Shown here: in pieces, positions 42,321-51,258 of the stretch
Layout of the letters: every line of letters starts with the position of its first letter
Position numbering within the stretch: position 1 is the first letter of the stretch
Translations under genes and position numbers: made by a program
Notes under the pieces: generated by a model
The model's database searches: none
Seen by the model: only the letters and a program-made list of their open reading frames with translations
Told to the model about the DNA's origin: nothing
Origin: an uncultured Lachnospiraceae bacterium
Lineage (GTDB): Bacteria; Bacillota; Clostridia; Lachnospirales; Lachnospiraceae
Reading direction: 5' to 3'
Assembly (NCBI GenBank): GCA_947626435.1
Contig: CANQSB010000002.1
Coordinates: forward strand, 62,001 to 126,000
Length of the DNA stretch: 64,000 bases

Positions 42321-42515
42321 ATGGAAGTAAGTCTGATATTTAAGATAGCTGCGGTCGGTATACTGATTACGATATTGGGGCAGGTGTTGAAACATAGCGG
42401 CAGAGATGAGCACGCGTTTCTGATAAGCCTTGCGGGGCTTATTCTTGTGCTGACATGGATTGTGCCGTACATATATGACTTGTTTGAGATGATACAGAGG
42501 TTGTTTGGACTGTGA
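42321..42515 (+). CDS. spoIIIAC: Stage III sporulation protein AC
   Basis: The 64-residue protein has two membrane helices, reading MEVSLIFKIAAVGILITILG and LAGLILVLTWIVPYIYDLF. It is full length for SpoIIIAC. ATG 42321 follows GGGGGATATT; longer readings from 42303 would overlap that site. It is part of the membrane ring complex of the feeding tube. Confidence 0.93.
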   Translation: MEVSLIFKIAAVGILITILGQVLKHSGRDEHAFLISLAGLILVLTWIVPYIYDLFEMIQRLFGL

Positions 42516-42528
42516 ATGGGGGAATTGT

Positions 42529-42909
42529 ATGCTGCAGGTGTGTGTGTTGGCGCTGGCAGGGCTTTTTGCCGCGCTGATTGTGAAAAAAGACAAGCCTGAA
42601 TACGCCACGCTGATTATCCTGTTTACGGGGTTTCTCATAGCTATGCGGGTGCTTGGCGTGCTTGCGGCTGTCTTGGATGAGATGGAAAAATGGCGTGATA
42701 TACTGAGCGAAAATGTAGTATATATAAACCTCTTTATAAAGCTTATCGGAATAACCTACATATGCGAGTTTGCAGCCAATCTTTGCCGCGATTTGGGATA
42801 TTCGGCGCTGAGCAACCACATTGAGCTTTTTGGCAAGGTGACGATTATGGTAGCCGGATTTCCCGTTATAAAGACAATGTTTGAGATGTTAGAGGATATT
42901 ATGAGATGA
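42529..42909 (+). CDS. spoIIIAD: Stage III sporulation protein AD
   Basis: The 126-residue membrane protein has four hydrophobic segments, with LQVCVLALAGLFAALIVKKD at the start and GITYICEFAANLCRDLGYSAL near residue 85. ATG 42529 follows GGGGGAATTGT; an upstream in-frame ATG at 42505 overlaps the spoIIIAC end. It ends inside the spoIIIAE start (ATGAG). Confidence 0.93.
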   Translation: MLQVCVLALAGLFAALIVKKDKPEYATLIILFTGFLIAMRVLGVLAAVLDEMEKWRDILSENVVYINLFIKLIGITYICEFAANLCRDLGYSALSNHIELFGKVTIMVAGFPVIKTMFEMLEDIMR

Positions 42910-43985
42910 GCACTGATGGGATTGACATCAATATCTGGCAGGATTTGCTGCCAAACTTCAATATAATAGACGGTTTTTTAAAGGATTTGCTGCCAAACGG
43001 CAGGAAAGTAAGCTCAATGGACTTGGTGGAGGAAGTGCTAAAAGGGAACTGGGTGCTAGAGCCGTCACTTTTCTGGGATTATGTTAAGGATGTGTTGATT
43101 GGCTTTTTGGGGAATTGGAAAAGTCTGTTTGTGTGTATGCTTGCTTTGTTTATTTTGTCCGCAATAGTGTCAAGCTTTCTGCTGGCATTTAAAAATGACG
43201 GCGCGGCAAAGGCGGCGCGGCTTTTCTTTGTGCTGTGCCAGATAGTGGTGCTGATAAATGCGTTTAAGGATATTCTGACGATAACTACGGATACGATGGC
43301 GGAAATGATTGAATTTTTGAAAATAATCATACCCGCGTATATGATATGTATAGCGGCGACGGGTTCAGGACTTACGGCGCTTATATTTTACAAGCTGCTG
43401 GTGGGATTTTTGTGTCTGATAGAGGGCATTATCGTGGCGGCGCTTACGCCGATAGTTGAAGGTTATGTCATGCTTGGAATAATTGAAACTATATGGGGTG
43501 AGGAGCGTTTTAAAGGGCTGATGGAGCTTATTAAGAAGTGTGTGCAGTGGGGATTAAAGACAATGATAGTGCTTTTGTCGGGGAGTGGAATACTTCAAAT
43601 AATAATAACACCTGTTTTGGATAAGGCAAATGTCTCGGCAATTCAAAAAACAGCAGGTGCTATTCCTGGAATTGGCGATATTGCGGAGTCTGTGTCAAGC
43701 ATAACACTTGCTTCTGCAATTGCGCTGAAAAACAGTATGGGGGTTATTATTCTGCTGGTGATGATTTTGATAATTACGGCGCCTGTGATAAGGATTGCGA
43801 TTATCTTGGGGACGATTAAGCTTGGGGGCGCTATCGGCGGCATATGCGGCGAGAAGCAGATGATTAACTGTGTGGATTATATATCGGAGGCGGGGGTTTT
43901 GCTTTTGAGGATGCTTATTACTGTGACTACACTGTTTTTTATAACAATAGCGGCTGTTACCGGTATGACGGGTGGGGGGCTGTAA
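42906..43985 (+). CDS. spoIIIAE: Stage III sporulation protein AE
   Basis: The 359-residue polytopic membrane protein has a ~90-residue N-terminal region, then about eight helices. Segments such as MICIAATGSGLTALIFYKLL and LKTMIVLLSGSGILQ with KTAGAIPGIGDIAESV are typical of SpoIIIAE, the largest channel-like subunit. It overlaps spoIIIAD by 4 bp. The final ~100 bases shift to G/T-rich composition that continues through spoIIIAG. Confidence 0.95.
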   Translation: MSTDGIDINIWQDLLPNFNIIDGFLKDLLPNGRKVSSMDLVEEVLKGNWVLEPSLFWDYVKDVLIGFLGNWKSLFVCMLALFILSAIVSSFLLAFKNDGAAKAARLFFVLCQIVVLINAFKDILTITTDTMAEMIEFLKIIIPAYMICIAATGSGLTALIFYKLLVGFLCLIEGIIVAALTPIVEGYVMLGIIETIWGEERFKGLMELIKKCVQWGLKTMIVLLSGSGILQIIITPVLDKANVSAIQKTAGAIPGIGDIAESVSSITLASAIALKNSMGVIILLVMILIITAPVIRIAIILGTIKLGGAIGGICGEKQMINCVDYISEAGVLLLRMLITVTTLFFITIAAVTGMTGGGL

Positions 43986-44044
43986 GATGTGGCATTGTGA
44001 TTAGGGCATAAATTTGCAGGTGAGTTAAGAATGGGGGATTTGAT

Positions 44045-44413
44045 ATGGAAGAAATTGCGGGAGAGGTTAGGAAGCTGGTTTATACTGTCATATGTCTGCA
44101 ATGCTTGCTGCAGGTTTCGGCGGGGAATGCGTATCAAAAGTATCTGAAGTTTTTTTCGTATCTTTTGACGCTTAGTGTATGCTGTAGTATAGTGATTTCG
44201 TTTGTGGGAAAGGCTGAGGACAATATAAATCAGGCTGATGTGTTGTATGAGCGCTGGTATGAGGAATGGCAGAAGTATAATATAGAGGAGGAGGAAGAAG
44301 ATGTTAGGGAAATGGCGCGATGGTATGAAGAAAATTTTGGGGAACAAGGAGACGATGCTGATAGTGTTTCTGAGTGGAATACTGATATTCGTGATTTTGA
44401 TACCGACGGATAA
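44045..44413 (+). CDS. spoIIIAF: Stage III sporulation protein AF, short form
   Basis: The 122-residue protein has two membrane segments at the N terminus (LVYTVICLQCLLQVSAG and FFSYLLTLSVCCSIVIS) and then a charged helical region. B. subtilis SpoIIIAF is about 206 residues, so the extracellular ring domain is much reduced here. ATG 44045 follows GGGGGATTTGAT. Its last 113 bases overlap the spoIIIAG gene in another frame, so the tail may be a by-product of the overlap. Confidence 0.82.
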   Translation: MEEIAGEVRKLVYTVICLQCLLQVSAGNAYQKYLKFFSYLLTLSVCCSIVISFVGKAEDNINQADVLYERWYEEWQKYNIEEEEEDVREMARWYEENFGEQGDDADSVSEWNTDIRDFDTDG

Positions 44414-44882
44414 AGATAACAAGAGTTATCGAAGGGTGGGGGAGAATGTGGATGTGCAGGGTGTTAGCGAAGACAATAATAACGGGAGTTATTATAATGG
44501 CGGATATGATGGGGGTTATAAGGAGAGGATTGAGGAGGAGCTTGAGGAATTTTTGGCGGGGGTGGCCGGAGTCGGAGAGGCGAGGGTGCTTATTTATATG
44601 GGGGCTTCGCAGGAGTATGTGGTGGAGAAGGATAATCCTGTGATGACTAGTGAGAGTGAGGAGCGTAAGGATAGGTCTGTGGAGGAAACTACTGTGTATA
44701 CTGTGAATTCTGTGGGGGAGCAGGTGCCGTTTGTATCGCAGACTAGGGGGCCGAAGGTGGATGGTGTGGTTGTTGCGGCGAAGGGGGCTTCGCAGGAGGG
44801 GGTTAGGTTGGAGATTGTGAGGATTGTGATGGCGTTGTTTGGGGTGGAGGCTAATAAGGTGGAGGTGTTGGCGTTGGAATAA
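44301..44882 (+). CDS. spoIIIAG: Stage III sporulation protein AG
   Basis: The 193-residue protein has one membrane segment (MLIVFLSGILIFVILIP) and a C-terminal ring-building domain (GVGEARVLIYMGASQEYVVE, then KVDGVVVAAKGASQEGVRL). It forms the large ring in the space between the two spore membranes. GGAGGAAGAAG precedes ATG 44301. The gene overlaps spoIIIAF by 113 bp. The last ~300 bases are extremely G/T-rich with many GTG, GGG and GAG codons. Confidence 0.93.
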   Translation: MLGKWRDGMKKILGNKETMLIVFLSGILIFVILIPTDKDNKSYRRVGENVDVQGVSEDNNNGSYYNGGYDGGYKERIEEELEEFLAGVAGVGEARVLIYMGASQEYVVEKDNPVMTSESEERKDRSVEETTVYTVNSVGEQVPFVSQTRGPKVDGVVVAAKGASQEGVRLEIVRIVMALFGVEANKVEVLALE

Positions 44883-45028
44883 AGAGGTGGGGAATCGTTG
44901 TTTTTCTTTTGCGGTTATTGTAATATTGTAAATAATGCGCTGTGGGCATTTTATTTTTTTGCATATTGAGCCATACCCCTGAATAAGATAGAAGTAGTTA
45001 AGATAAGCATAGGAAGGATATGGTCTTG

Positions 45029-45805
45029 GTGAAAAAAATATTACGGAAAAACCAGATTATGATTACGGCACTGGCGGTCATGATAGCTGTAGCGGGCTAT
45101 CTGAATTTCGCGGGGACGAAAATCGGGGAGGAAGACTTTTTGTCAGTGGACGGAAGCGACATCGGACTTACATATGAGATTTCGGATGAGGACATATATG
45201 ACAGCAATGATATGTATGCTGTTTCGCTCAGAGAGGATACGGAGGGTGAATTAGCCGATTACACGGACGATATACCGAGTATGGACACGGACGACATCAC
45301 TATTACGGAAAACTATCTTAATTCTGATATGGAGCTTATAGCAGACAGCATTGAAACGGAAAATCACGGCGTGCTTGCGTCGGCAGATACGGATGATACG
45401 GCGTCGGCTGAGCAGGATATACCGGGCGAGGCAATATTTACAAGCGCGTCAGGCGTTTCAACGATAGCGGGCGCGAAGCTCATAAAGGAGCAGACGAGGG
45501 CGCAGAATAAGGAAGCGCTCATGGACATAATCAACAATGAAAGTCTTACCGAGGAGGCAAAGCAGGAAGCGATAAACAGCATGATTACGCTTACCGAGAC
45601 GGCGCAGAAGGAATCCGATGCCCAAATGCTGCTTGAGGCAAAGGGATTTGCGCAGACGGTAGTAAGTATCAGCGGTGAGAGCGCGGACGTCATGATAGGC
45701 GCGGAAAGTCTTACCGATGCGCAGACGGCGCAGATTATCGATATCGTGCAGAGAAAGACGGAAATTGCGCCTGAGAACATAATAATAACTGTGGCGGCTG
45801 AATAA
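45029..45805 (+). CDS. spoIIIAH: Stage III sporulation protein AH
   Basis: The 258-residue protein has an N-terminal membrane anchor (NQIMITALAVMIAVAGYL) and a C-terminal ring domain of the YscJ/FliF-like kind (MLLEAKGFAQTVVSISGESA and TDAQTAQIIDIVQRKTEI). It binds SpoIIQ across the intermembrane space. The in-frame ATG at 45020 is 1 base from AGGAAGGA, so GTG 45029 (10-base spacing) or TTG 45026 is more likely. A ~110-residue acidic linker (with no conserved motif) separates anchor and ring. Confidence 0.92.
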   Translation: MKKILRKNQIMITALAVMIAVAGYLNFAGTKIGEEDFLSVDGSDIGLTYEISDEDIYDSNDMYAVSLREDTEGELADYTDDIPSMDTDDITITENYLNSDMELIADSIETENHGVLASADTDDTASAEQDIPGEAIFTSASGVSTIAGAKLIKEQTRAQNKEALMDIINNESLTEEAKQEAINSMITLTETAQKESDAQMLLEAKGFAQTVVSISGESADVMIGAESLTDAQTAQIIDIVQRKTEIAPENIIITVAAE

Positions 45806-45820
45806 AAAACATTAAGAAAA

Positions 45821-45877
45821 AAACATTAAGAAACTCTAAGGCGGCAAAAGACGCCGCCTAAGAGTTTCTAAATGTTT
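45821..45877 (+). repeat. Hairpin repeat R1 after spoIIIAH
   Basis: AAACATTAAGAAACTCTAAG followed by GCGGC is complementary to GCCGCC...TAAGAGTTTCTAAATGTTT, giving a ~25-bp imperfect stem with a small loop. Copy R3 (49031-49087) has the same layout, and a separate terminator follows each. Confidence 0.75.
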
Positions 45878-45880
45878 ATG

Positions 45881-45906
45881 AAAAAACGCAAGGGCGGCGT
45901 TTTTTC
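45881..45906 (+). terminator. Intrinsic terminator downstream of repeat R1
   Basis: AAAAAACGC pairs with GCGTTTTTT across an 8-base loop. The same AAAAACG...CGTTTTT hairpin follows repeat R3. Confidence 0.8.
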
Positions 45907-45923
45907 CGGATTATTGGAAGGCT

Positions 45924-45964
45924 GGCGGCGGTAAAAGACACCGCCTAAGAGTTTCTAAATGTTT
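45924..45964 (+). repeat. Hairpin repeat R2, right half only
   Basis: GGCGGCGGTAAAAGACACC followed by GCCTAAGAGTTTCTAAATG matches the loop and right arm of R1 but lacks the left arm. It appears to be a truncated or duplicated remnant. Confidence 0.6.
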
Positions 45965-46244
45965 AGCTTTAGCTTATAAGAAAGATTTCCTGAACTTGTA
46001 ATATGCGGGGTTGGAGATCTTTTTTATTTGTAAAAATAATCAGGTATAATTGACAAATTTTGCGTGTGTTTTGTCGCGAGGTATGGTATACTAAATTGTC
46101 GTATTATAAATTGCCGTTATTTGGAAAATTTCATATATAATATGCAGATGCGTAGTATATGTTGTAAATGTCCGGGAAAAGGCGAGGTTATGCGTTTTCG
46201 GTAAGGATTTAGGTTTCGCGTGTGGCGGAATGATGGAGGTAAGT

Positions 46245-47405
46245 ATGAAACGAGTATTTTTGATTGTATTGGACAGCTTTGGCATAGGCGAGATGGCGGA
46301 TGCCGCAGATTACGGGGATAAGGGGACGAATACTATTGGCTCTGTATCGACAAGCAGGTGGTTTGATGTGCCTAATCTCAAAAAGCTGGGACTTTTCAAT
46401 ATTGAGGGTGTAAAATGTGAAAAAAAAGAGACTGTAGAAAATCCGCTTGCTGCAGTTGCACGGATGAGGGAGGCGTCAAAGGGCAAGGACACTACTATAG
46501 GCCATTGGGAGATTGCGGGGATTATCTCGCAGAAGCCGCTGCCGACTTATCCGAATGGCTTTCCGGGCGAAGTGCTTGACGAATTTTCAAGGCTTACGGG
46601 GCGCGGCGTACTCTGCAACAAGACATACTCGGGCACAGAGGTTATAAAAGACTACGGCGAGGAGCATATGCGTACGGGCAAGCTGATAGTCTACACGTCG
46701 GCTGACAGCGTCTTTCAGATAGCGGCTCATGAGGATATAGTGCCATTGGACACGCTTTATGATTATTGTAAAAAGGCGCGTGCCATGCTGCAGGGAGAGC
46801 ATGCGGTAGGACGTGTAATCGCGCGGCCGTTTGTAGGGGAAGCGGGCAATTTCACGCGCACACCTCATAGGCACGATTATTCGCTGCCGCCGCAGGGCGT
46901 GACTATGCTCGACCTGATAAGCAAAGCGGGCAAATCCGTCATTGCAGTCGGCAAGATAAACGACATCTTTGCAGGCAAGGGTATCACTGAATTTGTCTAC
47001 ACAAGCGGCAATGCTGAGGGAATAGAGCGCACGATAGAGTATCTTGACAAGGATTTTGAGGGGATTTGCTTTATAAACCTTGTGGACTATGATATGCTTT
47101 ACGGGCACCGCCGTGATGTTGACGGCTACGCCAAGGCACTAGCGTATTTTGATGAAAAGCTGCCTGATATAATGGGAAAGTTAAGAGCCGACGATGTACT
47201 TATGATTACGGCGGACCATGGCTGCGACCCCGCCTACAAAGCTACTACAGACCACACAAGAGAACATACCCCGCTCATAATGTACGGGAAAAACATAGCA
47301 CCAGTAAATTACGGCACGCGTGACACCTTTGCCGATATAGCGGCTACAGTCCTTGACTATCTTGGAATAGACCAGACGACAGCAGGAGTAAGCCTGTTGA
47401 AATAA
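46245..47405 (+). CDS. deoB: Phosphopentomutase
   Basis: The 386-residue alkaline-phosphatase-fold enzyme interconverts ribose/deoxyribose 1- and 5-phosphates in nucleoside catabolism, linking with the nucleoside importer upstream. Metal-binding motifs include VLDSFGIGEMADA, KGKDTTIGHWEI, LVDYDMLYGHRRDVDGYA and TADHGCDPAYKAT-TDHTREHTPL. ATG 46245 follows GATGGAGGTAAGT; the in-frame ATG at 46230 is within the ribosome site. Confidence 0.96.
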   Translation: MKRVFLIVLDSFGIGEMADAADYGDKGTNTIGSVSTSRWFDVPNLKKLGLFNIEGVKCEKKETVENPLAAVARMREASKGKDTTIGHWEIAGIISQKPLPTYPNGFPGEVLDEFSRLTGRGVLCNKTYSGTEVIKDYGEEHMRTGKLIVYTSADSVFQIAAHEDIVPLDTLYDYCKKARAMLQGEHAVGRVIARPFVGEAGNFTRTPHRHDYSLPPQGVTMLDLISKAGKSVIAVGKINDIFAGKGITEFVYTSGNAEGIERTIEYLDKDFEGICFINLVDYDMLYGHRRDVDGYAKALAYFDEKLPDIMGKLRADDVLMITADHGCDPAYKATTDHTREHTPLIMYGKNIAPVNYGTRDTFADIAATVLDYLGIDQTTAGVSLLK

Positions 47406-47435
47406 TATAAATAATCATAGAGGAGAGACACACAA

Positions 47436-49031
47436 GTGAGCACTATCGCAGAAGAAATAAATAAAAGACGCACGTTTGCAATCATATCGCACCCCGACGC
47501 AGGCAAGACCACACTTACAGAGAAATTCCTGCTCTACGGCGGCGCAATAAATCTCGCGGGCAGCGTCAAGGGTAAGGCGACGGCAAGGCATGCCGTTTCC
47601 GATTGGATGGAGATAGAAAAGGAGCGAGGCATTTCCGTCACATCGTCAGTATTACAATTTAATTACGACGGTTATTGTATAAACATTCTTGATACGCCGG
47701 GACATCAGGACTTTTCGGAGGACACCTACAGGACGCTCATGGCGGCGGACTCGGCGGTAATGGTTATTGACGCGTCAAAGGGTGTGGAGGCGCAGACGCG
47801 CAAGCTTTTCAAGGTCTGCGGCATGCGCGGCATTCCTATCTTTACATTTATAAACAAGATGGACAGGGATGCAAACGATACCTTTGAGCTGCTCGATGAG
47901 ATAGAAAAGGAGCTTGGCATAGCGACCTGTCCTGTCAACTGGCCTATCGGTTCCGGCAAGGCTTTCAAGGGCGTGTACGACAGGCACGGAAACCATGTGC
48001 TTACCTATTCCGACACGCAGAAAGGCACAAAAGAGGGAGAGACGACCGTTATTCCGATGGACGACGATGCCCTTTTGATTGAGAATATAGGACAGGAAGC
48101 GCTTGAAAAGCTGCGCGACGAGATAGATTTGCTTGACGGGGCAAGCGCGGAGTTTGACATAAATGCAGTGAGAAACGGAAAGCTGACACCTGTTTTCTTT
48201 GGCTCGGCGCTGACCAATTTCGGCGTTGAAGTATTTCTGCAGAACTTTTTGAGAATGGCGACGCCGCCGCTTGCAAGAGTTTCGCAGGGAGAAAAAATCG
48301 ACCCTGTTGAAAACGATTTCTCGGCGTTTGTGTTTAAAATACAGGCGAATATGAACAAGGCGCACCGTGACAGGGTTGCATTTATGCGCATATGCTCGGG
48401 AAGATTCGATGCGGGCGAGGAGGTAAAGCACGTTCAGGGCGGCAAGGTCATGCGTCTTTCACAGCCGCAGCAGATAATGGCGGACGAGCGCAGGATACTT
48501 GAGGAGGCATATGCGGGAGATATTATCGGCGTGTTTGACCCGGGTATTTTTTCGATAGGCGATACCGTGTGCGCACCCAAGAATAACATATGTTATGAGG
48601 GGATACCAACCTTTGCGCCGGAGCATTTTGCGAGGGTAAAGCAGGTAGACACTATGAAACGCAAGCAGTTCATAAAGGGCGTAAACCAGATAGCTCAGGA
48701 GGGTGCGATACAAATTTTCCAAGAGTTCAATACAGGCATGGAGGAGATAATCGTAGGCGTGGTGGGCGTTCTGCAGTTTGACGTGCTAAAATACAGGCTT
48801 GAAAATGAGTACAATGTGGAAATCAAGCTTGAACCGCTGCCATACGAGCACATCAGGTGGATTGAAAATAAAGACGAGATAGACCTCACAAAGCTGTCAG
48901 GCACGTCTGACATGAAAAAAATCCAGGATTTGAAAGGCAACCCACTGTTATTATTTATCAATCAATGGAGCATAGGCATGACGCTTGACAGAAACAAGGG
49001 GCTTGTTCTGTCCGAGTTTGGCAGGGCATAA
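47436..49031 (+). CDS. prfC: Peptide chain release factor 3
   Basis: The 531-residue GTPase recycles RF1/RF2 after termination. G1 HPDAGKTTLTEK, G2 ERGISVTSSV, G3 DTPGHQD and G4 NKMDRD are present, and the C-terminal half has domain 3 with QFDVLKYRLENEYNVEI and PYEHIRWI, separating it from EF-G. It starts at GTG 47436 after GAGGAGAG. It ends exactly at the start of hairpin repeat R3, whose first bases include the stop codon. RF3 is sporadic in Firmicutes, common in Lachnospiraceae. Confidence 0.95.
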   Translation: MSTIAEEINKRRTFAIISHPDAGKTTLTEKFLLYGGAINLAGSVKGKATARHAVSDWMEIEKERGISVTSSVLQFNYDGYCINILDTPGHQDFSEDTYRTLMAADSAVMVIDASKGVEAQTRKLFKVCGMRGIPIFTFINKMDRDANDTFELLDEIEKELGIATCPVNWPIGSGKAFKGVYDRHGNHVLTYSDTQKGTKEGETTVIPMDDDALLIENIGQEALEKLRDEIDLLDGASAEFDINAVRNGKLTPVFFGSALTNFGVEVFLQNFLRMATPPLARVSQGEKIDPVENDFSAFVFKIQANMNKAHRDRVAFMRICSGRFDAGEEVKHVQGGKVMRLSQPQQIMADERRILEEAYAGDIIGVFDPGIFSIGDTVCAPKNNICYEGIPTFAPEHFARVKQVDTMKRKQFIKGVNQIAQEGAIQIFQEFNTGMEEIIVGVVGVLQFDVLKYRLENEYNVEIKLEPLPYEHIRWIENKDEIDLTKLSGTSDMKKIQDLKGNPLLLFINQWSIGMTLDRNKGLVLSEFGRA

Positions 49032-49087
49032 AACATTAAGGAACTCTAAGGCAGCAAAGGACGCTGCCTAAGACTTCCTAAATGTTT
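49031..49087 (+). repeat. Hairpin repeat R3 after prfC
   Basis: AAACATTAAGGAACTCTAAG followed by GCAGC is complementary to GCTGCC...AAGACTTCCTAAATGTTT. It differs from R1 mostly by paired changes (G for A in AAGGAAC and TTCC, CAGC and GCTG for CGGC and GCCG), which suggests the stem is maintained. Confidence 0.75.
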
Positions 49088-49089
49088 AG

Positions 49090-49117
49090 GAAAAACGGCC
49101 AAGTGCGGGCGTTTTTC
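49090..49117 (+). terminator. Intrinsic terminator downstream of repeat R3
   Basis: GAAAAACG pairs with CGTTTTTC across a 12-base loop, following the repeat just as at 45881. Confidence 0.75.
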
Positions 49118-49163
49118 TTGAATGATTTATGTGGCTGTTTAAGTATGGAGTCAGGGGGGGAAT

Positions 49164-50390
49164 ATGAGGAAGTTAAAGAGCGTGTTTGTGGGCATAATTA
49201 TTAGTATGGCGCTTTTGTGCGGCGGTTGCTCGGATATGGTGAAGGATTATCTGGGGAATTATGGGATTAATCAGCTGTCTGCAGAACTTTCCACGCAGGA
49301 GCAGGGGGTATCTTTGGAAGCATCTACGGCAGAGGCGGAAGATGCTGATGCGGGCACAGCACAGCAGGAGGAGGAAATATCAGAGCTTTATTATGCCTAT
49401 CACAAGCTGGACGGCACGAGGCAGACACTTTACAGAGAGATATTCCACGCGCTTGAAAATATGGAGGAGAGCGTAGAGCTTTCCACGACGGATGCAGAAC
49501 TGATAGACACTACATTTGCGTGTGTAGTAAATGACCATCCCGAATTGTTTTTCGTTGACGGCTATCAGTACACGGAGTACGGCTTTGACGATATTGTGAC
49601 ATCTGTTGTTTTTAAGGGCACGTATACAAAAACGCCCGCAGAGGTACGGCTGTTGAAGCAGCAGATAAAGCAGCGGCTTGCGCAGTGCCTTGCAGGCGTA
49701 CCTGAAAGCGGCGATGAGTATGATATCGTGAAATACCTTTATGAATATTTGATTAACAGCACGGAGTATGACAAATCCGCCGCAGACAATCAAAATATCT
49801 GCTCTGTATTCCTGAACGGACGTTCCGTATGCCAGGGCTATGCCGAGGCTTTTCAATATATGCTGCAGAACATGGGAATACAGGCATTCGTGGTAACGGG
49901 ATTTACAAACAGTGAGCGGCACGCGTGGAATTTGGTGCGTGTAAATGGCGAGTATTATTATATCGACCCTACGTGGGGGGACGCGTCCTATACTCTCGAG
50001 GGTGAGACAGCGGATAGTGTGTCAGTCCCGCCAATCAACTTCGATTATTTTCTGGTGACGACGGACGAGCTTACGCGCACACATTCCATTGAGAGGGCTG
50101 TCGAGCTGCCGAAATGTACAAGCACAAAGGATAATTATTTTGTGCGCGAGGGGCTTTATTTTGACCGCTATGACGAGGACAGGCTCAGGCAGATATTTGA
50201 CAGCGACAACGCAAGGTCGGCGGACTTTGTGACGATAAAGTGCAGTACAATAAAATGCTATGACGAGCTTACGCAGCATCTTGTGGAAAATCAGGAAATA
50301 TTTAATTACGTGAACGGACAGGGTGAGAGCGTCGCATACACGTCAAACCAATATCAAAGGACTATCAGCTTTTGGAATATTTTTTACTAG
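49164..50390 (+). CDS. Lipoprotein with transglutaminase-like domain
   Basis: The 408-residue protein has a lipoprotein signal with LLCGGCSD (cysteine near 22), an acidic linker, and a transglutaminase-like domain at about 180-290 with the probable catalytic triad Cys in GRSVCQGYAEAFQYM, His in NSERHAWNLV and Asp in YYYIDPTWGD. Such surface proteins act as peptidases or cross-linking enzymes; the target is unknown. A C-terminal ~110 residues have no known domain. The promoter was not clear. It lies between a translation factor and housekeeping genes, unrelated by function. Confidence 0.87.
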   Translation: MRKLKSVFVGIIISMALLCGGCSDMVKDYLGNYGINQLSAELSTQEQGVSLEASTAEAEDADAGTAQQEEEISELYYAYHKLDGTRQTLYREIFHALENMEESVELSTTDAELIDTTFACVVNDHPELFFVDGYQYTEYGFDDIVTSVVFKGTYTKTPAEVRLLKQQIKQRLAQCLAGVPESGDEYDIVKYLYEYLINSTEYDKSAADNQNICSVFLNGRSVCQGYAEAFQYMLQNMGIQAFVVTGFTNSERHAWNLVRVNGEYYYIDPTWGDASYTLEGETADSVSVPPINFDYFLVTTDELTRTHSIERAVELPKCTSTKDNYFVREGLYFDRYDEDRLRQIFDSDNARSADFVTIKCSTIKCYDELTQHLVENQEIFNYVNGQGESVAYTSNQYQRTISFWNIFY

Positions 50391-50473
50391 TGTATACTAG
50401 GCAAACAAGCGGCATTTTGTTATAATAATTGTAATCAGTCAATAATTAATAAGAAACAGGAGGGTGTTAATTG

Positions 50474-50836
50474 ATGGAAAGAGAAATTGATACGGAAAAA
50501 ATCGGCACAGTCAAGATTGCAAATGACGTAGTGGCTATGATAGCTGGACTTGCGGCAGCCGAAGTGGACGGTGTCGGAGCGATGGCGGAGAACATACCAA
50601 ACGAGCTTATGCGCAAGGTCGGCATGAAAAAAAAGACAAAAGGCGTGAAGGTAGACATTATCGACAGGACAGTGACGGTAGACCTCGCCGTCACGCTCGA
50701 ATATGGCTATAATATTCCCGCTACGAGCAAAATTCTTCAGGACAAGGTAAAGGCAGCCATAGAGACGATGACGGGCTTTGAGGTATCTGACGTAAATATA
50801 AGAATAGTCGGCGTGAAAATGCCTGACGGAAAATAG
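50474..50836 (+). CDS. Asp23/Gls24 family envelope-stress protein (YqhY-like)
   Basis: The 120-residue protein belongs to the Asp23/Gls24 family (here YqhY-like, upstream of nusB). It contains IGTVKIANDVVAMIAGLAA, GVGAMAEN and DRTVTVDLAVTLEYGYNIP, typical of the alkaline-shock family that links to fatty acid or envelope homeostasis. ATG 50474 follows AGGAGGGTGTTAATTG; the TTG at 50471 is less likely. It starts the chain that leads to recN. Confidence 0.92.
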   Translation: MEREIDTEKIGTVKIANDVVAMIAGLAAAEVDGVGAMAENIPNELMRKVGMKKKTKGVKVDIIDRTVTVDLAVTLEYGYNIPATSKILQDKVKAAIETMTGFEVSDVNIRIVGVKMPDGK

Positions 50837-50847
50837 GTAAGGGATAA

Positions 50848-51249
50848 ATGAGCAGACGAGAGCTTAGGGAACAGATTTTTAAATTAATATTCAGGGTTGA
50901 GTTCAATGACAGAGAGGAAATGGAAGAGCAGGAGCAGCTTTTTTTCAGCGGCGGCGGACTTGAAGCGGACGAAAAAGATACGAAGTACATTTCCCAGAAG
51001 AGCGGCAGGATACTTGAAAAACTCGACGAAATAGATGAGCTGATTAACACGCGGGCAAAGGGCTGGACTACACAGAGAATGGGTAAGGTGGATCTTACCA
51101 TATTACGCCTTGCAGTGTATGAGATAGTTTTTGACGACGATATTCCTACAGGCGTAGCAATAAACGAGGCCGTAGAGCTTGCCAAGAAATTCGGGCAGGA
51201 TGAGTCGTCAAGCTTTGTCAACGGCGTGCTAGCTAAATTTACAGACTGA
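50848..51249 (+). CDS. nusB: Transcription antitermination factor NusB
   Basis: The 133-residue helical RNA-binding protein works with NusE/S10 in rRNA antitermination. It contains RRELREQIFKLIFRVEF, LDEIDELINTRAKGW, MGKVDLTILRLAVYEI and VAINEAVELAKKFGQDE, all typical. It starts 12 bp after the Asp23-type gene, with AGGTAAGGG just upstream, and 9 bp before xseA. Confidence 0.95.
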   Translation: MSRRELREQIFKLIFRVEFNDREEMEEQEQLFFSGGGLEADEKDTKYISQKSGRILEKLDEIDELINTRAKGWTTQRMGKVDLTILRLAVYEIVFDDDIPTGVAINEAVELAKKFGQDESSSFVNGVLAKFTD

Positions 51250-51258
51250 GAATGGATT

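Larger units (their letters stand above)
45806..46244. other. 439-bp region with repeats between spoIIIAH and deoB
   Basis: It contains hairpin repeat R1 (45821-45877), a terminator (45881-45906), a half copy R2 (45924-45964) and a ~250-bp AT-rich stretch. An extended -10 element TG-G-TATACT (46084-46092) without a recognisable -35 may be the deoB promoter. No coding frame is supported. Confidence 0.6.
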
